Source: Euwallacea fornicatus
Taxonomy: Eukaryota > Arthropoda > Insecta > Coleoptera > Curculionidae
Direction: 5' to 3'
Assembly: GCF_040115645.1 (NCBI RefSeq)
Contig: NC_089556.1
Span: 2,356,001-2,420,000, forward strand
Length of the DNA stretch: 64,000 bases
The stretch's first letter is position 1. Every line of letters begins with the position of its first letter. The notes beneath the pieces are model-generated. The model searched no databases. It was not told the DNA's origin and saw nothing but the letters and a program-made list of their open reading frames with translations. This document shows positions 37,799 to 48,805 of this stretch, one piece after another. The position numbers and the translations under genes are program-made.

Positions 37799-38066
37799 TA
37801 ATCAAGAAAAGCAGTGCTATGAGAACCATAACAGTTTCTTTCAGTAATACGGTCCCCGTCACCCGTAAATTTAATTTTTAGCAACGGAATCAGACTTGGT
37901 ATCACCATTTCATCAAGAACGTTCGGACATGGTGCCATCTTTATACCACTAGGGAAACTAAACGGTTTTCCAAAAAGAATATCTGTAATTTCGTTGCTGC
38001 GCTCTCTAGGCGTGAGTAGGCAAACTGAGCATCATGCGCCTGAAGAAATCTAACGCCGTTTTGTAG
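37799..38066 (-). pseudogene. Degenerate coding-like stretch, family unknown
   Basis: The minus strand reads NYKTALDFFRRMMLSLPTHA, then after a one-frame shift RERSNEITDILFGKPFSLPS and later DRITERNCYGSHSTAFLD. Amino-acid composition and length between stops look coding-like. A frameshift and later stops show it is not intact. It lies about 570 bp downstream of the desaturase stop on the same strand. I cannot name the family; it may be part of a mobile element. Confidence 0.3.
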
Positions 38067-38636
38067 TTAGTGTAATGTATTAAACTGATTGCTTTCGGTA
38101 ATCCTAGAATTTCTCCAAGGGAAACATCAAGGGAATTCGCGTGATCTTCTGACGAGATCAAAAATAATGATCTTTAGACTATAACTTAGTCATGGAGGTG
38201 ACGTCGGCTTTAGAGAGTACGATGGTATCAGTAAAGTTTTTAATCACTGCCACTAAATCATCAAAAAAAACCTCCTACCTCGCCCCTCCATAAGGCCGGT
38301 ACTGCGTAGAGGAAGCAACACGTGACAACAGTAGAAGAGAAATTAGACCATCAAAAAGTACTTGGAAATTACATCTTGGATTTGGCTTATTGGGCGTATA
38401 ATTAAAATAAAACGAGACAGAATTACCCTTTTTTTGTAATTTTTCTGGTAAAGAACATTACGATGTAAAAATATAATATCTAATCTTAAACGTTTGAATA
38501 TGAGTATGCAAGAGAGCAAACAGCATAATTCCTTAGCGATAAATCTTTGCATCAAAACAGCCTTTTTTTTTCTCTATAACAACCTAATTACAACTTTATA
38601 TGTAGTGTAAATTACATATGCAAAAGCTTCAAAGTC

Positions 38637-39880
38637 CTAATCTTCATGTTCCTCTTCGCGATAGGTGATAATGGCGTCTTTATAGTCATCTTTGTGCTGG
38701 TCTTGGTCGCCCCAACCCCAGAGTGCATGAGAGCCATCTCCAGTTCTGATAACTCGCTTCTTGATCATTTCTTCAGAGACAGATTTTAAATCGTATGCCC
38801 ATCCAATTTTGGCAAAAGTGTCTATTAACAATGTAGATAAATTCACAGAGTATTGTCCTAATTCTGCGGCTTTGTAATCCCATGGGAAGGTGTGGTGGTA
38901 GTTATGCCACCCTTCTCCTAAAGCCAGGATTGATACGGTCAGGTTTTCCGCAGGATTTATAAATCTGAAATAGATAATGTTTGATAAAGATTTTATTGAC
39001 AATTATCGAATGTTGCCTTACTTGTCGTAGGGTTTGTCACCCCAAAAATGAGCAATAGAATTGACCAACCATGAAGCGTGAAGGGTGAAAATATATCTGG
39101 CTATATTGAGACAGAAAGAGTTCGTCCACGTTTCATTCCATAATAGGACAGGGATGAGCGTTGGCAGGATGAAACAGAATATTGGCATCACTACCAAATA
39201 GTATTTGTGTTGGAATCGGACAATAGGGTCGGCGTACAGGTCGGAAATGTCGATTTTCTTTCCTTGGGATATAACATCAGGATGTTTTCTGCAGAGCAGC
39301 CATCCCATGTGGGAGAAGAACAAGCCGCGTTTGGCATTGTGAGGATCAGCGTCTGTTTCGGAAAATTTGTGATGCACTCGGTGGTCCCTGGCCCATTCTA
39401 TTATTGAGTTCTGTGATATAACAATGATTTATTTTTTTATAAAAAATAATTTCTCAATATGGTAGTTACCTCGAAGGCAATGGTATTGCAAACGGTCAAG
39501 AAGAGTCTCATAGGCCATTTAGCCTTGTATGAGCGGTGGGCCCATAATCTGTGGGCGCCGGCTGTAATTCCAAATCCCCCAAGTTGGTACATAAGTATTG
39601 CTAAAATACACAAAGAGTAAATTGCAGTCACTCGGATCAAAAGTTCTTTAAAGATCTACTTACAGAAAATGGTTGTTACTATCTTCGCAGACGTAAACAT
39701 GGAGTAGTAGCCGTAACTTGCTACGACGTGCAAATAAGAAAATATTATTATGTTTCTCCATACTAATTCTAGTTTCCTAGGAGTAGTTCCCTTTAACTCT
39801 GACGGCAAGATTTCCGATTTAATTTCCTCGTCATTTTCATGGAGAACGCCAGTAGGGGCTGAGTAGGCATTAGGAGCCAT
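38637..39880 (-). CDS. Acyl-CoA (delta-9-type) desaturase, complete, 354 aa
   Basis: Membrane di-iron enzyme that would insert a cis double bond into fatty acyl-CoA at the ER, using O2 and cytochrome b5. Exons: 39880-39664, 39600-39470, 39410-39022, 38964-38637; introns are 63, 59 and 57 bp, all GT-AG with continuous phase. All histidine boxes are intact: HRLWAH (residues 89-94), HRVHH (126-130) and GEGWHNYHH (262-270). NSIAH (233-237) supplies the further ligand. Hydrophobic pairs at about 43-84 and 187-232 fit the four-helix topology. The family's usual length is 330-380 aa. The C-terminus (GDGSHALWGWGD, then an acidic tail) is typical of insect members. The start ATG follows a 21-nt leader after a clear acceptor. 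Regiospecificity cannot be read from sequence; delta-9, delta-11 or another position is possible. Confidence 0.95.
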
Positions 39881-39901
39881 TGTAGCTTAGAGTGGAACCG
39901 T
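39881..39901 (-). other. 5'UTR end of the desaturase second exon
   Basis: The minus strand reads TATTTTATTTCAG immediately before position 39901, a strong splice acceptor 21 nt upstream of the ATG. This shows the gene has at least one upstream non-coding exon. The best candidates are at 42808 and 48171. Confidence 0.8.
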
Positions 39902-41740
39902 CTGAAATAAAATATTTTATGAGGAAAGTAAATTTGTTAGGACCCATGCAGATGGACATATGAAACCCAATGGGCGTGCCAACAGCACTATTATTCGTAA
40001 AGCGTTATTTATTTTTAATTTTTATTTAAATTTACGAGGTTCAAGTATGGGAACAAACACCCGTGGCACATTTTGGCCCCACGAGAAGGATCAAAGTCAC
40101 TTTCGGTCAAATCAAACCAGCACACATATTTTGATTCTTTCGAGCCGGATCACACACACGCATAATGCTGGTTTAAAAGTTGCTTTAAGGTCGGAAAAAT
40201 GCAAACACTCACGGAGATATTCAGGAAACACCAAATGAAAAAAAATATTTGTTCATAGATGGTAGCTCAAATGGTTTTGTTATGGCTGCTTAACGTAGGT
40301 TGTCTTAAGCATGAAGAGAATTTTTTTTTTAATTTCAAATTTGTCGACTGGAAGGTTGACTGGTATTATGATGGAAATGGATAATAATAGAAAAGTATCA
40401 AAAACGATTAAATAATTTCTTACAAAAAAAATCTGTCGAAAAAATAAACGGTGGTCACCAACTTTAATCATTAATGGTGATAGTTTTCGATTTTCGCGAA
40501 CATGTCCAACACTGTTTTGCAATAATAAAATTGTCCACTGTCGTTACCTTGATATTTATTCTGTTTTCACCTACCTTACTTAAAACTTACACTAATCTTA
40601 CTACCACTTAAAAACCCCGACTATAGCGATTTGAGTAATTTCACAAAAATAATTGTCTGAATTCGCAAATTATCAATTTATTCAAACTCACGAAATTATT
40701 CAAGTATCAAAATTTATTTTTAAAAAAACATTATCTTCTTATCCCAGACCGGTACTTGAAATTTCTAGGCCCAAGGACTACTTAAATGCTCGCAGGCTGC
40801 TAATATTAATTTAGCTACTGCTCATCACGTGCAGGCATAAAATAATAAGCATTTACTAATTCTTTTAGTTATTAATGCACGACATTCGATAATGTAAGGA
40901 ATAAATTTGCTCCATACTGAGAAACTAATTTGAATAAAAAATTCAATCAAACTAATTGCTAATTTGCCTTGGTACCAAGTTTTATTATTTTGTACGTCAC
41001 TCATCAAAACCTTTTGTTTAGTTACGTTTAATATTACCCAGTGTCCAGATAAAATTAATGATGTCGATTGAGCAGTGCGGTAAAAAAAGGTTTAATAATT
41101 GTTAATGCGCAAAACAATAGAATTTAACATGCTGTTTACCTTTCATTACAAAATTTTAAAAGAGCGTTCTTTTTTTTTGGACACTACATCTATGTATATT
41201 AGAGCAAGGGAGAAAAATGTGGACGATTGTTACGAATTTCCTAAATGCAATCCTTAATGGTTTACCTAATTACAGCAATAATGGACCCACATTTTTTCTC
41301 TAAGTAAAAAGTCATCACTTCGTGGTCTGAATTAAAAAAAATATATATCGAAAAGAATTTGGCAAAATCTCCAAAATCTTTTGCATATTTTAAAGCACTT
41401 TTCGCTTTTCTATGTACAATTTTTTTCCTATTTTTGCATAATTTCAGCATTCATACAATTAGAGAATTTCGCCATTACACAACTACAACAATACTCTCGT
41501 CAGATTTCATGTGCTTTAGATATCTTCCGCATGCCCCTGACTATTACTAGATGACATTCAGCACTTTTATTCTCCTTCCGGACTTTCCAGAGAATGAGTT
41601 GTCCATAACGCATTGGCGTACTTTGTTTCAGGAGACTAAGAAGAATTTTTTAATTATTCAAAATTTCGAATTGAGGAGTATGACCGCTTCAGCAAGACTA
41701 TGATAACTACGAGTAGTATCCAGAAATTTTAAATCGTTCT
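39902..41740 (-). other. Probable 5'UTR intron of the desaturase
   Basis: If the first exon ends at 42808, this is part of a 2,906 bp intron (42807-39902). No other coding exon is visible. Open frames here (for example 39960-40238) have no motif. Confidence 0.45.
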
Positions 41741-42005
41741 TACGGGATTTCGACGGAGTAAAATGTGAATACAAGGCACAGTATCTCGAAAAACACGAGA
41801 GAACTTGTAAGTTAATTATGAGAAAATTGCAGTCTCTTTGGCGTTTTCATCTACACGCCTATGGCTTCTTCCAGTAATCACATATTTTTAATATGGACTT
41901 TGATGGAATAAAATTAGAGTATGAAACGCATTATGTTATCTCAAAAAATCCTAAGGACATTTTAAGGTAAGTATGAGAACATTGAAAAACTTGCGAGATT
42001 TCACG
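41741..42005 (+). repeat. Diverged tandem duplication, period about 148 bp
   Basis: The segment from 41741 (GGGATTTCGACGGAGTAAAAT through TATGAGAAAATTG) recurs from 41890 (TGGACTTTGATGGAATAAAAT through TATGAGAACATTG). Similarity includes TATCTCRAAAAA in both. It lies in the probable 5'UTR intron of the desaturase. Confidence 0.55.
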
Positions 42006-42807
42006 TGCCTGATTATAATCCGTTCAGCATGCTTCTTATCATTATCCACTGTGTCCGGAAATTTATATTTTCGTAGCGGTTTTTTCCGAGAATAAAATTA
42101 CCTAAATTCATGGACTTAACAGTACCTGAGCACTTTGAAATGAAAACGATGAAAGTGTGTAAATTGAACAGGAAAATAAATTCGGAATGATCAATGTCGC
42201 ATCTCAGGAAAATTTGAGGGGTTCTATAGAGAAAAAAAACATATCTTGTGGATTGAAGCAGGAATATTCGACATTTCAATCCCAAATGGAGAGCTTATAA
42301 AATTTGAGGCAAAGAAAAATTTGGAAAACGTTTCGAAATGTCTAAATAATTTTAGATGTATTGAGAGTTTGGTTTAAAAAGGCTTTTCCTGTGCCACTGC
42401 TACAACCTTGCTTTTGGATAAAGAAAGTATTTCTTACCTGATGAAGTTACAATTTCATTAAAAAAACAAGAACTCGTAGCAACCAAAGATTAGAGAAGCA
42501 CAATCAGAATGAATCGACACATACATGCCTAAGTAACTTGAAGGCCAAGGCTAATACATATTAATTTTTAACGCTCATAAACTTTCATATACATAATAAC
42601 GACTAACTGATGTCTGATTGCAATCACAAGTCCTTTCAAATGTTCATAAAAGTGTCTAAAAAAATATTGCCAGTACTATTTTTATTGTGTATTCTCTTCA
42701 CGTAAAAGAAGAATAATTAATTGTAAATTAATAAAAAATATAATAAAGAAATGAAAAATATTGAAAAAAAAAATCTTATTGTCCATCGCCTATAAGCAAA
42801 TAATTAC
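42006..42807. other. Probable intronic DNA, nothing recognised
   Basis: No supported feature before the exon donor at 42808. Confidence 0.45.
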
Positions 42808-42890
42808 CTGTAGATCCTTCGACCAGTTTTCCATCTATGGTATTCAAAGCTTATTAAGTATCAGGCACCCACTGTCAATTCAAACTGAGC
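42808..42890 (-). other. Candidate non-coding first exon of the desaturase (proximal)
   Basis: The minus strand has a strong donor, CTACAG|GTAATTA, at 42808/42807. An Inr-like TCAGTTTG begins at 42888, giving an exon of about 80 nt with no long frame. Its position and donor match the 48171-48240 exon. Splicing to the acceptor at 39902 would give the full transcript. The exact start is inferred. Confidence 0.5.
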
Positions 42891-42920
42891 TCTGTCTAGA
42901 GTTGGGACTTAATTTCTAGG

Positions 42921-42971
42921 CATAAATAATTTATTAAACTCGGGGTGGACGCATGCAAATTTCATGCTGAT
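42921..42971 (-). promoter_or_regulatory. Desaturase promoter block A (octamer plus TATA-like)
   Basis: Contains GCATGCAAATTTCATG (plus-strand spelling, 42951-42966), with a perfect POU octamer ATGCAAAT. Roughly 25 bp downstream in gene direction is TATTTATG at 42928-42921. The 33 bp around the octamer differ from block C (48293-48325) at only two positions. Factor identity is inference. Confidence 0.5.
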
Positions 42972-43031
42972 ACGATTACGAAAGGATATCATGCTTCTGT
43001 CATGCGTGCACTTTAAACTGGCATACGTGAT

Positions 43032-43610
43032 ATGAAGAGCCTATGCTGTAATATATTAATAGTTGCTACCACAAAATCAAAATGCTCGGAAATTCGGGGG
43101 GAGCGGAGGGCGATGATACAAGACTTGTGGGTAGTTAATACCTGTGACTTGGGGAAACATTTTTTCTACACCTCCGCAAAAAGAACAAGTTCCATCCCTC
43201 GTTTTGAGACTTTTTTTTCCCTCTCCTTTCCTCCTTCCTTCTCGTTTTCTACCTCACCCCCCGCGATCGCGGTTCTCGGCAATGCGCGACAGTGGTCAGT
43301 CAGTGGGCCGGTTAGAACTTTGATTCTCTTCATTGCAAGTCAACGCAGAAATATCGCTCAGACTTTGATCCGACTGTGTGTTCTTGGCTTGATGCATGCT
43401 ATGCACAGGTGTCCAACGGTGCCAGAATACCAAAATACAGTGATAGAATCCCCATTTTTTTGCATGTTTTACCGGCGAGCTTGGTCACTTGATCTGCTTA
43501 CAAATGAGGCGAGTTTTGTTGTTCCACTCCAGGACCAGTTTCGATTGCATCTGTTATGGGCAGGTGTCCGTCCAACGGTGCAGGAACATCCGATCAATCA
43601 TTTCTGTTAG
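43032..43610 (+). CDS. Uncertain 192-codon open frame, GC-rich
   Basis: The longest single-frame ORF in the window, beginning MKSLCCNILIVATTKSK and ending QEHPINHFC. It has no recognised domain, signal peptide or family motif. Ser/Phe/Pro-rich composition at residues 50-80 reflects a CT-rich tract, which argues for chance. It starts just upstream of, and divergent from, the desaturase promoter at 42.9 kb. TCAGTCAGT near 43297 resembles an insect initiator, so a divergent non-coding transcript is an alternative. CAGGTGTCC followed by CCAACGGTGC occurs twice, near 43406 and 43561. Confidence 0.2.
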   Translation: MKSLCCNILIVATTKSKCSEIRGERRAMIQDLWVVNTCDLGKHFFYTSAKRTSSIPRFETFFSLSFPPSFSFSTSPPAIAVLGNARQWSVSGPVRTLILFIASQRRNIAQTLIRLCVLGLMHAMHRCPTVPEYQNTVIESPFFCMFYRRAWSLDLLTNEASFVVPLQDQFRLHLLWAGVRPTVQEHPINHFC

Positions 43611-44339
43611 TAACAATATCGGCACTTTTTCGGATATTTCAATGTCCAGTGTGGTGACACGACCTGCCCCTAATTTGTGACTTTTTTCCTCAGAATTTTG
43701 TTGTTTTTCTTCGAGACTATCTCCAGGGCGTTAAAGGAGGAGCCCTCAAGAAGTGTTTATTGGAGTGTAAGATGGAAACATTTGAATTAAGGATTCTTGC
43801 TGGCAACTCTCCATTCGATGAGTCTTGTCTCAATTCCGAATTGAATACAACAGAGCGTTGTGTTCTCTAAGAAGACGCTTCTTAGAGAGCATAGGCTTAC
43901 AAGTAGGAGAGAATCTATTCCTAATATGTATTGATAATGATGGAGATGTGCAATTCTCTGTTAAAAAGTACTGAAAGTGCATTCAATAGTACCCTGAAGC
44001 AAAAAAAATCTGTTCTGTTCGATATAGGTACATAAGTAGCAGAAATTAATTTAATTTCCTTTTAGCAGAGGTAGAGAATACGAAGGCAAACAGCTTCTGT
44101 CTCATAAAATTGTCCACAAATTAACGATATTAATTAGAAAAAATGAAAGAGTCATATGATAACGAAATGTAGTATAATCTAGTGTTTTATGTAAATGCAG
44201 ATATGTCAACATAAAGTAAGTAGAAAACAAATTATAAATATTTTATGACAAATTTTCAAAAATTCGGCCAGTTTCTCCTATACGTATTTATCTCAAAACG
44301 TTATAAATTATTTAAGAAACGTAATAAAGTAAGAAATTA
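43611..44339. other. Intergenic, one short hairpin
   Basis: A perfect 11 bp stem (TCTCTAAGAAG, loop ACG, reverse complement) lies at 43864-43888. No gene seen. Confidence 0.5.
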
Positions 44340-44459
44340 AACTCTCTGTATCTTGGAAACGAAGCGATACCGGACGTAGCTTTATTCGATCTAAATATAT
44401 GTTTTTGTAAGCTCTACACTCCAGAAGGTTTGTCGGAATGTTTATCAAACCCCCTATAT
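44340..44459. mobile_element. Lone transposon arm
   Basis: CTGTATCTTGGAAACGAAGCGAT followed about 100 bp later by ACCCCCTATAT repeats the layout of the right arms at 31645 and 19988 (CTGTATCTTGAAAACAA, then ACCCTGTATA). No left partner is visible. Confidence 0.4.
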
Positions 44460-46139
44460 TTTTCAGTTAAATTTTTTTTTAACAATAATCAGTATGCTCA
44501 TTAGAGGATTAATTAAATGCTGACTACGTTGTTGTTAAATATGATTTTTTCCGAAACATAAATGTGAGACCCATTAAACTTTACATTTATTTTCGCACTG
44601 ACCTAATGGTAATAAGCACTTAAATTGAAAAAACTAACGCTCTTTTGAGTACGTATTGAGCTTACAAATTAGTAATCATCTATTTTGGATTGATATCACT
44701 TAGCATTTAGCTATCTATCTTTCTTTGTCACCACACAAACAGTAAACATTATAATCAATTATAATATTCCATTAAGTGAATCTCATATGACCTCTAAGTA
44801 ACCGTATCATCCGATATTTAGGGAGCCACGCGATCCGAATAGAGACAGAATGAGCTAAGAAAAAAGAACTTTATCCTTTATTCGAGATATTACGTTTCCG
44901 TCACGCTCACATCATTTCTCTGAGTAATCGGTAATAATAATAAGTCATTACTCAACAACTGTTGAGTGTTTTTGGATTATCTTGTGGCGACTGGAAAAAA
45001 AAAAACGTTGTTAGTAAAATAATATTAATTGACCGATATCCATAATTCGTTAAATTATATTCATTTATGTCTATGCACATACGTGGGTTTTATAAGTACA
45101 TTATGAGCACCTATTAGACTTTTAAGTGATATTGAACTTTCAATTTAGCAAGGGGCTACTCGTAATTGGTTTGTCACCTGAACTAGAATGAAAAAACATA
45201 CACACGCAGTAGAGTAAGAAGTAAATTACTAATTACAAAAATAACTTAATTTGTACTTCACACATAAACTCTTCAGGAACTTCTTTCTACAACGATGGAA
45301 GGTCATCTGACGCAAAAAACTTAAATTCCATATATGTATGTAGAGATTCATTGCCGATATAGAGATATTAGAAAGCACCCTCTTTAATTGTGGTTTGTAA
45401 ATGTCCAAAATACATAGGTTGTCCTAGAAAAGTTTTTGGTGGAAAGCAATCAGGACAATAAAATAGAAATTAGTTCCCACATCAGCTCTTCTTTGAAGCT
45501 TTAAATATCCCAGAACGTTATAGGTATACAGCGTGTAGTCAGTATGGCACTGCACTGACCCCAGAAAACTGACTAAAATAATGATTTTGGCATTTTACAT
45601 TATGTGTTTTTATCCTCCTCCTATTTAACATTATTAGGAAATCAATTTTATTAATGTTCAGTCAATAATGTGTTACATATTTATTCAAATCTCGAGAGAT
45701 CTTGGTGATTAGTTAAAAAAACTCTGAGGGGACAGTAATCATCTACGTGATTAACGAGACGGAAATTTATTAGACTTTGCCACTTCTCCTGACGAATGTG
45801 TCTAGAACGAAATCCTCATGGAACTTCTATGCCTTTACTTTATGACCCTCCGTAGCATTCATTATGTCTTTTTCCCAGTATAGTTTATTAGACTTTCTTT
45901 CTGCTTTAATTGTCTTATCCTCCAAACTCTTTTTACTTTCATTCTCTAAGTATTCTTCTACTCTCTCTAGGAACTTTAAAGTGACTAATACGTCATCGGA
46001 CTTCGAACACAAAAACAATAAATATATTTCCGAATGGTTATCTTATATTAGACATAACTAATCCTTGACCTTATAAATGATAGAATGTGATATTGGTAAT
46101 TTCAACTATCAATAAAACAATTCCTCCGATGGCAGCAAC
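44460..46139. other. Intergenic, nothing recognised
   Basis: A lysine- and glutamate-rich 63-codon frame on minus at 45827-46018 has no recognised family. Confidence 0.4.
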
Positions 46140-46395
46140 GATTTAGAAGATTCGGCAAATGGGACACTAGTCCACGGTGACCTTCCATGAAAAAAATAGG
46201 ACCATTTTTAACGGAACGACAGCAATCCTTTGGTACATCCAATTTTTCGAAGTCGTTGGTTGTAATAGAATTTTTCAGGTGGTTATTGAACGTGATGGTG
46301 AATCAGAACACCGCGACTTCTCGATAGGCCTACGTGACCGCCAGATTTAGCACCTTCAGATCGTTTTCGTAGGAATATAGAAGATTTAATAATGT
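46140..46395 (+). pseudogene. Heavily decayed transposase relic
   Basis: One frame reads DRPT, a stop, then PPDLAPSDRFRRNIEDLIMF. This aligns with the WIGRGGP, RSPDLTPLDFFLW and LKD blocks of the insect DDE transposases in this window. Frames are otherwise broken. Weak because only a short motif supports it. Confidence 0.35.
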
Positions 46396-46605
46396 TTAAT
46401 TATAATGTCATTAATTGTGATATTTTAAATCGGGATGAAACGTACAAAGTGAGTTATTAAAAGATCCGAGAAGAATAAGATAGATCCTAAATGTGTTACT
46501 TAGATGACTTAGTATTCTATCCAAGGTCTGTTTTAATGACTTTCTCCAGACTGAATTTAAAACCGTTCGAATCTATCAAAACAGATACGCACAGATGATT
46601 TTTAA

Positions 46606-46638
46606 CTAGAGGTCAATGCATGCAAATATCATGGTAAT
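46606..46638 (-). promoter_or_regulatory. Octamer block B, diverged promoter copy
   Basis: Matches block C at about 26 of 33 positions and keeps the perfect ATGCAAAT. About 65 bp further in gene direction the minus strand reads AAATTCAGTCTGG, initiator-like. No clear TATA or donor follows, so this may be a decayed copy. Confidence 0.35.
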
Positions 46639-46639
46639 A

Positions 46640-47305
46640 TAGTTATATATAATTTTAAGCTGATGCTATGCATTTGTTTAAAGCTCGTCGGTCAGAAGAC
46701 GTAGATTATTGCAAAATAGCTTCTGTTCCAATTCCGCACAATTGTACGCATTGATATTTTTTTACTATTTATCCCTTTTAGTTTATTATGAATCTTGCTT
46801 AATTGTCTAATTGGATATCGACTAGAGTATCCAGAACGTATTTAATTGGAATAGTTTAAGACACATACTCCAGGAAACCATTGATGTGGCACACATCAGG
46901 ACAATAATGTGTTTCTTTCCATTTCTTGCTTCTCTCACTAATTATTTTCCTTTTCATTTATAATGGTTGTTATTTTTTTCAGTTGCACCTTTAATTTTCT
47001 TTCCACATATTCTGCTTGTTACTTGTTCTATTTTGCATTTAGTCCCTTGATCGAGATCGTATGCAATTACTTCCTTGAATACTTGCACGTTCGTCAATAT
47101 CTATCCAATACGTTTCCTTTGAAATCACATGTATCCTAATATAGCACTGTTGAGCGATAACAAGGAACTCCTTGTTGTTATTAAATGGTTTAATAACTAA
47201 AAGGTGTATCCTTGATAATGTCAGAGAATCACATGGTGATGGTGCAATTCATTTCCGTTCTGGTCTAATTTAACGGATGGGTACATATTTCCTGTTTAAT
47301 ATTTT
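46640..47305. other. Intergenic, nothing recognised
   Basis: No supported feature. Confidence 0.45.
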
Positions 47306-47326
47306 TTGATAATGGTGCTTCGAATG

Positions 47327-47497
47327 TCTCTCTACATGTCATGCGTTGCCCGCAGGCATCTCAGAATAGTTATTAAAAAAAATCAACTTATGATGATAGG
47401 GTATCCGAGACAGAGACCATCCTCATCAGCTGGACTCAAACAACTCGCATCACTTCCATCCGGTCAAAATGAGTATGCGGGTGATGACGAGTTATGA
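47327..47497 (+). CDS. Hypothetical exon-like open frame
   Basis: A plus-strand frame ends PRQRPSSSAGLKQLASLPSG and then QNEYAGDDEL before TGA. The sequence TGCGTTGCCCGCAG at 47340-47353 could be an acceptor leading into it. The peptide looks coding-like (low AT-codon bias, acidic tail), but there is no recognised family and no upstream partner exon. It could equally be chance. Confidence 0.18.
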   Translation, partial: SLYMSCVARRHLRIVIKKNQLMMIGYPRQRPSSSAGLKQLASLPSGQNEYAGDDEL

Positions 47498-48170
47498 AGA
47501 TAATCATCAAGTATTTTAATTTCGTATAGTTTAGTTGAGTAAATATTAGATTTTAATTGGTCACCTCGGAAAATTATATTGCCACCAAAAACGCAGATTT
47601 TTTTATTATACCTCTGGGAATAAAATTTCAAATCCTGCCAAGAAAATGCTCCTGGAAATGACGGCAAAGTGGTTGCATTTAGCCACCAGCAGTGCGAATC
47701 AAAACACGTCATTTTGACGTTCCTCAGACTTAGAGCCAAATTCTCAACGGACTGTTAATTTTAACATAACGAGTCGAAGTTGTCAGCATATTAATAACTT
47801 GGCCCTTAGGACCGATTCCCTACTATCCAGCCGGGGAGCAACAGCTCTCAGTCATCAGCAAACTGCCGGATGAAGTTTTTTCAAAGTTCAAGTTAAAGCT
47901 CACCAAGAGTTGAAGTAAGGAAAGCTATATGAACACGTGCTTGATTAGCCGAAGCGCTTTAACTGATGGTGACTCTTACCTACTACATCACGGCAAGTTT
48001 GAAAGAGAATATCGAAAAACCGTGCACGCAAATAGCACGAGCACTCCTGACCTAACCTGAACTTAAAAATTTTTGTTTATATAACAATTAAGCGCTTAAA
48101 CAGAAAATTGAGATTAAAGCGGGAGCGATTAAATTAATAAATTATTCATGCTAAAATATAAACTAATTAC
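47498..48170. other. Intergenic or intronic, nothing firm
   Basis: Somewhat GC-richer at 47760-48050. Frames there are short and carry no supported motif. Confidence 0.4.
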
Positions 48171-48240
48171 CTGGTTTTCTGAGGACGCTGTATTCTGACG
48201 AAAGCTCGGTAGTTCAAATTCAAACACACACTCAAACTAA
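48171..48240 (-). other. Candidate non-coding first exon (distal)
   Basis: The minus-strand donor AACCAG|GTAATTA at 48171/48170 closes an exon starting about 30 nt after TATAAGACC. The exon is about 70 nt and lacks an ATG-initiated long frame. It may be an alternative first exon of the 38.6 kb desaturase or a leftover of a lost tandem copy. Confidence 0.45.
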
Positions 48241-48260
48241 AATTGAGCACTCAACTGTAT

Positions 48261-48325
48261 GGTCTTATAAATTCGCATAAGCAATTTATGAGCTCGAGGT
48301 TGACGCATGCAAATTTCATGCTGAT
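48261..48325 (-). promoter_or_regulatory. Promoter block C (octamer plus TATA box)
   Basis: The 33 bp octamer block at 48293-48325 includes GCATGCAAATTTCATG (plus spelling). TATAAGACC at 48269-48261 on the minus strand is a good TATA box. Similarity to block A continues for about 50 bp upstream of the octamer (CCATGCTTATACCATGC versus TCATGCTTCTGTCATGC on plus). Confidence 0.5.
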
Positions 48326-48805
48326 TGACAATTACGTAAGACTTCCATGCTTATACCATGCACGTAATGTGAAACTGACCGATTAGGATGCGTGAGAGAT
48401 ATCGCTGATATGTTCATGTTTTCATAAAACCCCCAACCGATTGTTGTTCAAATTAATATCACCACAGTGCTGGAAATAATGACCGGGTTGGTAATTTCGT
48501 ATGAAGACACGTGAATGTTGCTATTAGGCTGTTTCCTTACTCAGTCTCGGTCAATTGGACGCACTTAAGTACGTTCTTATTTCAAACACGCAAAGGTGTC
48601 CACTTATTAGGTAAGCCAGTTGGAAAACGTCTTGTAGAAATAATGACTAATTTTTCTTTGAACTGTCTCAAAAATTTCCGTTTCGAACTCAAAAAGTTTT
48701 TTTGACACTTGCGCCTTCATGGCTTCTGCTAACACACTTCCTTGATACGTATATCACCTAAAGCAGAAGAACGATGCTTCAATGTAGCGCCTCCATCTCC
48801 ACATA
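48326..48805. other. Intergenic, nothing further
   Basis: Apart from the upstream part of promoter block C (to about 48380), nothing recognised. Confidence 0.45.

Noticed and set aside
39207..39407. 66-codon plus-strand frame
   Set aside because: Antisense shadow of desaturase exon 3.
45827..46018. 63-codon Lys/Glu-rich minus frame
   Set aside because: No ATG context, splice support or family motif; the opposite strand is equally open.
47464..47739. 91-codon minus frame
   Set aside because: No recognisable family, and it overlaps an opposite-strand frame of similar plausibility. There is not enough evidence to call it a gene.
47790..47890. Minus-strand FADD-like motif (RQFADD) suggestive of a reverse transcriptase
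   Set aside because: A stop follows directly and no flanking reverse-transcriptase blocks are present on either side.
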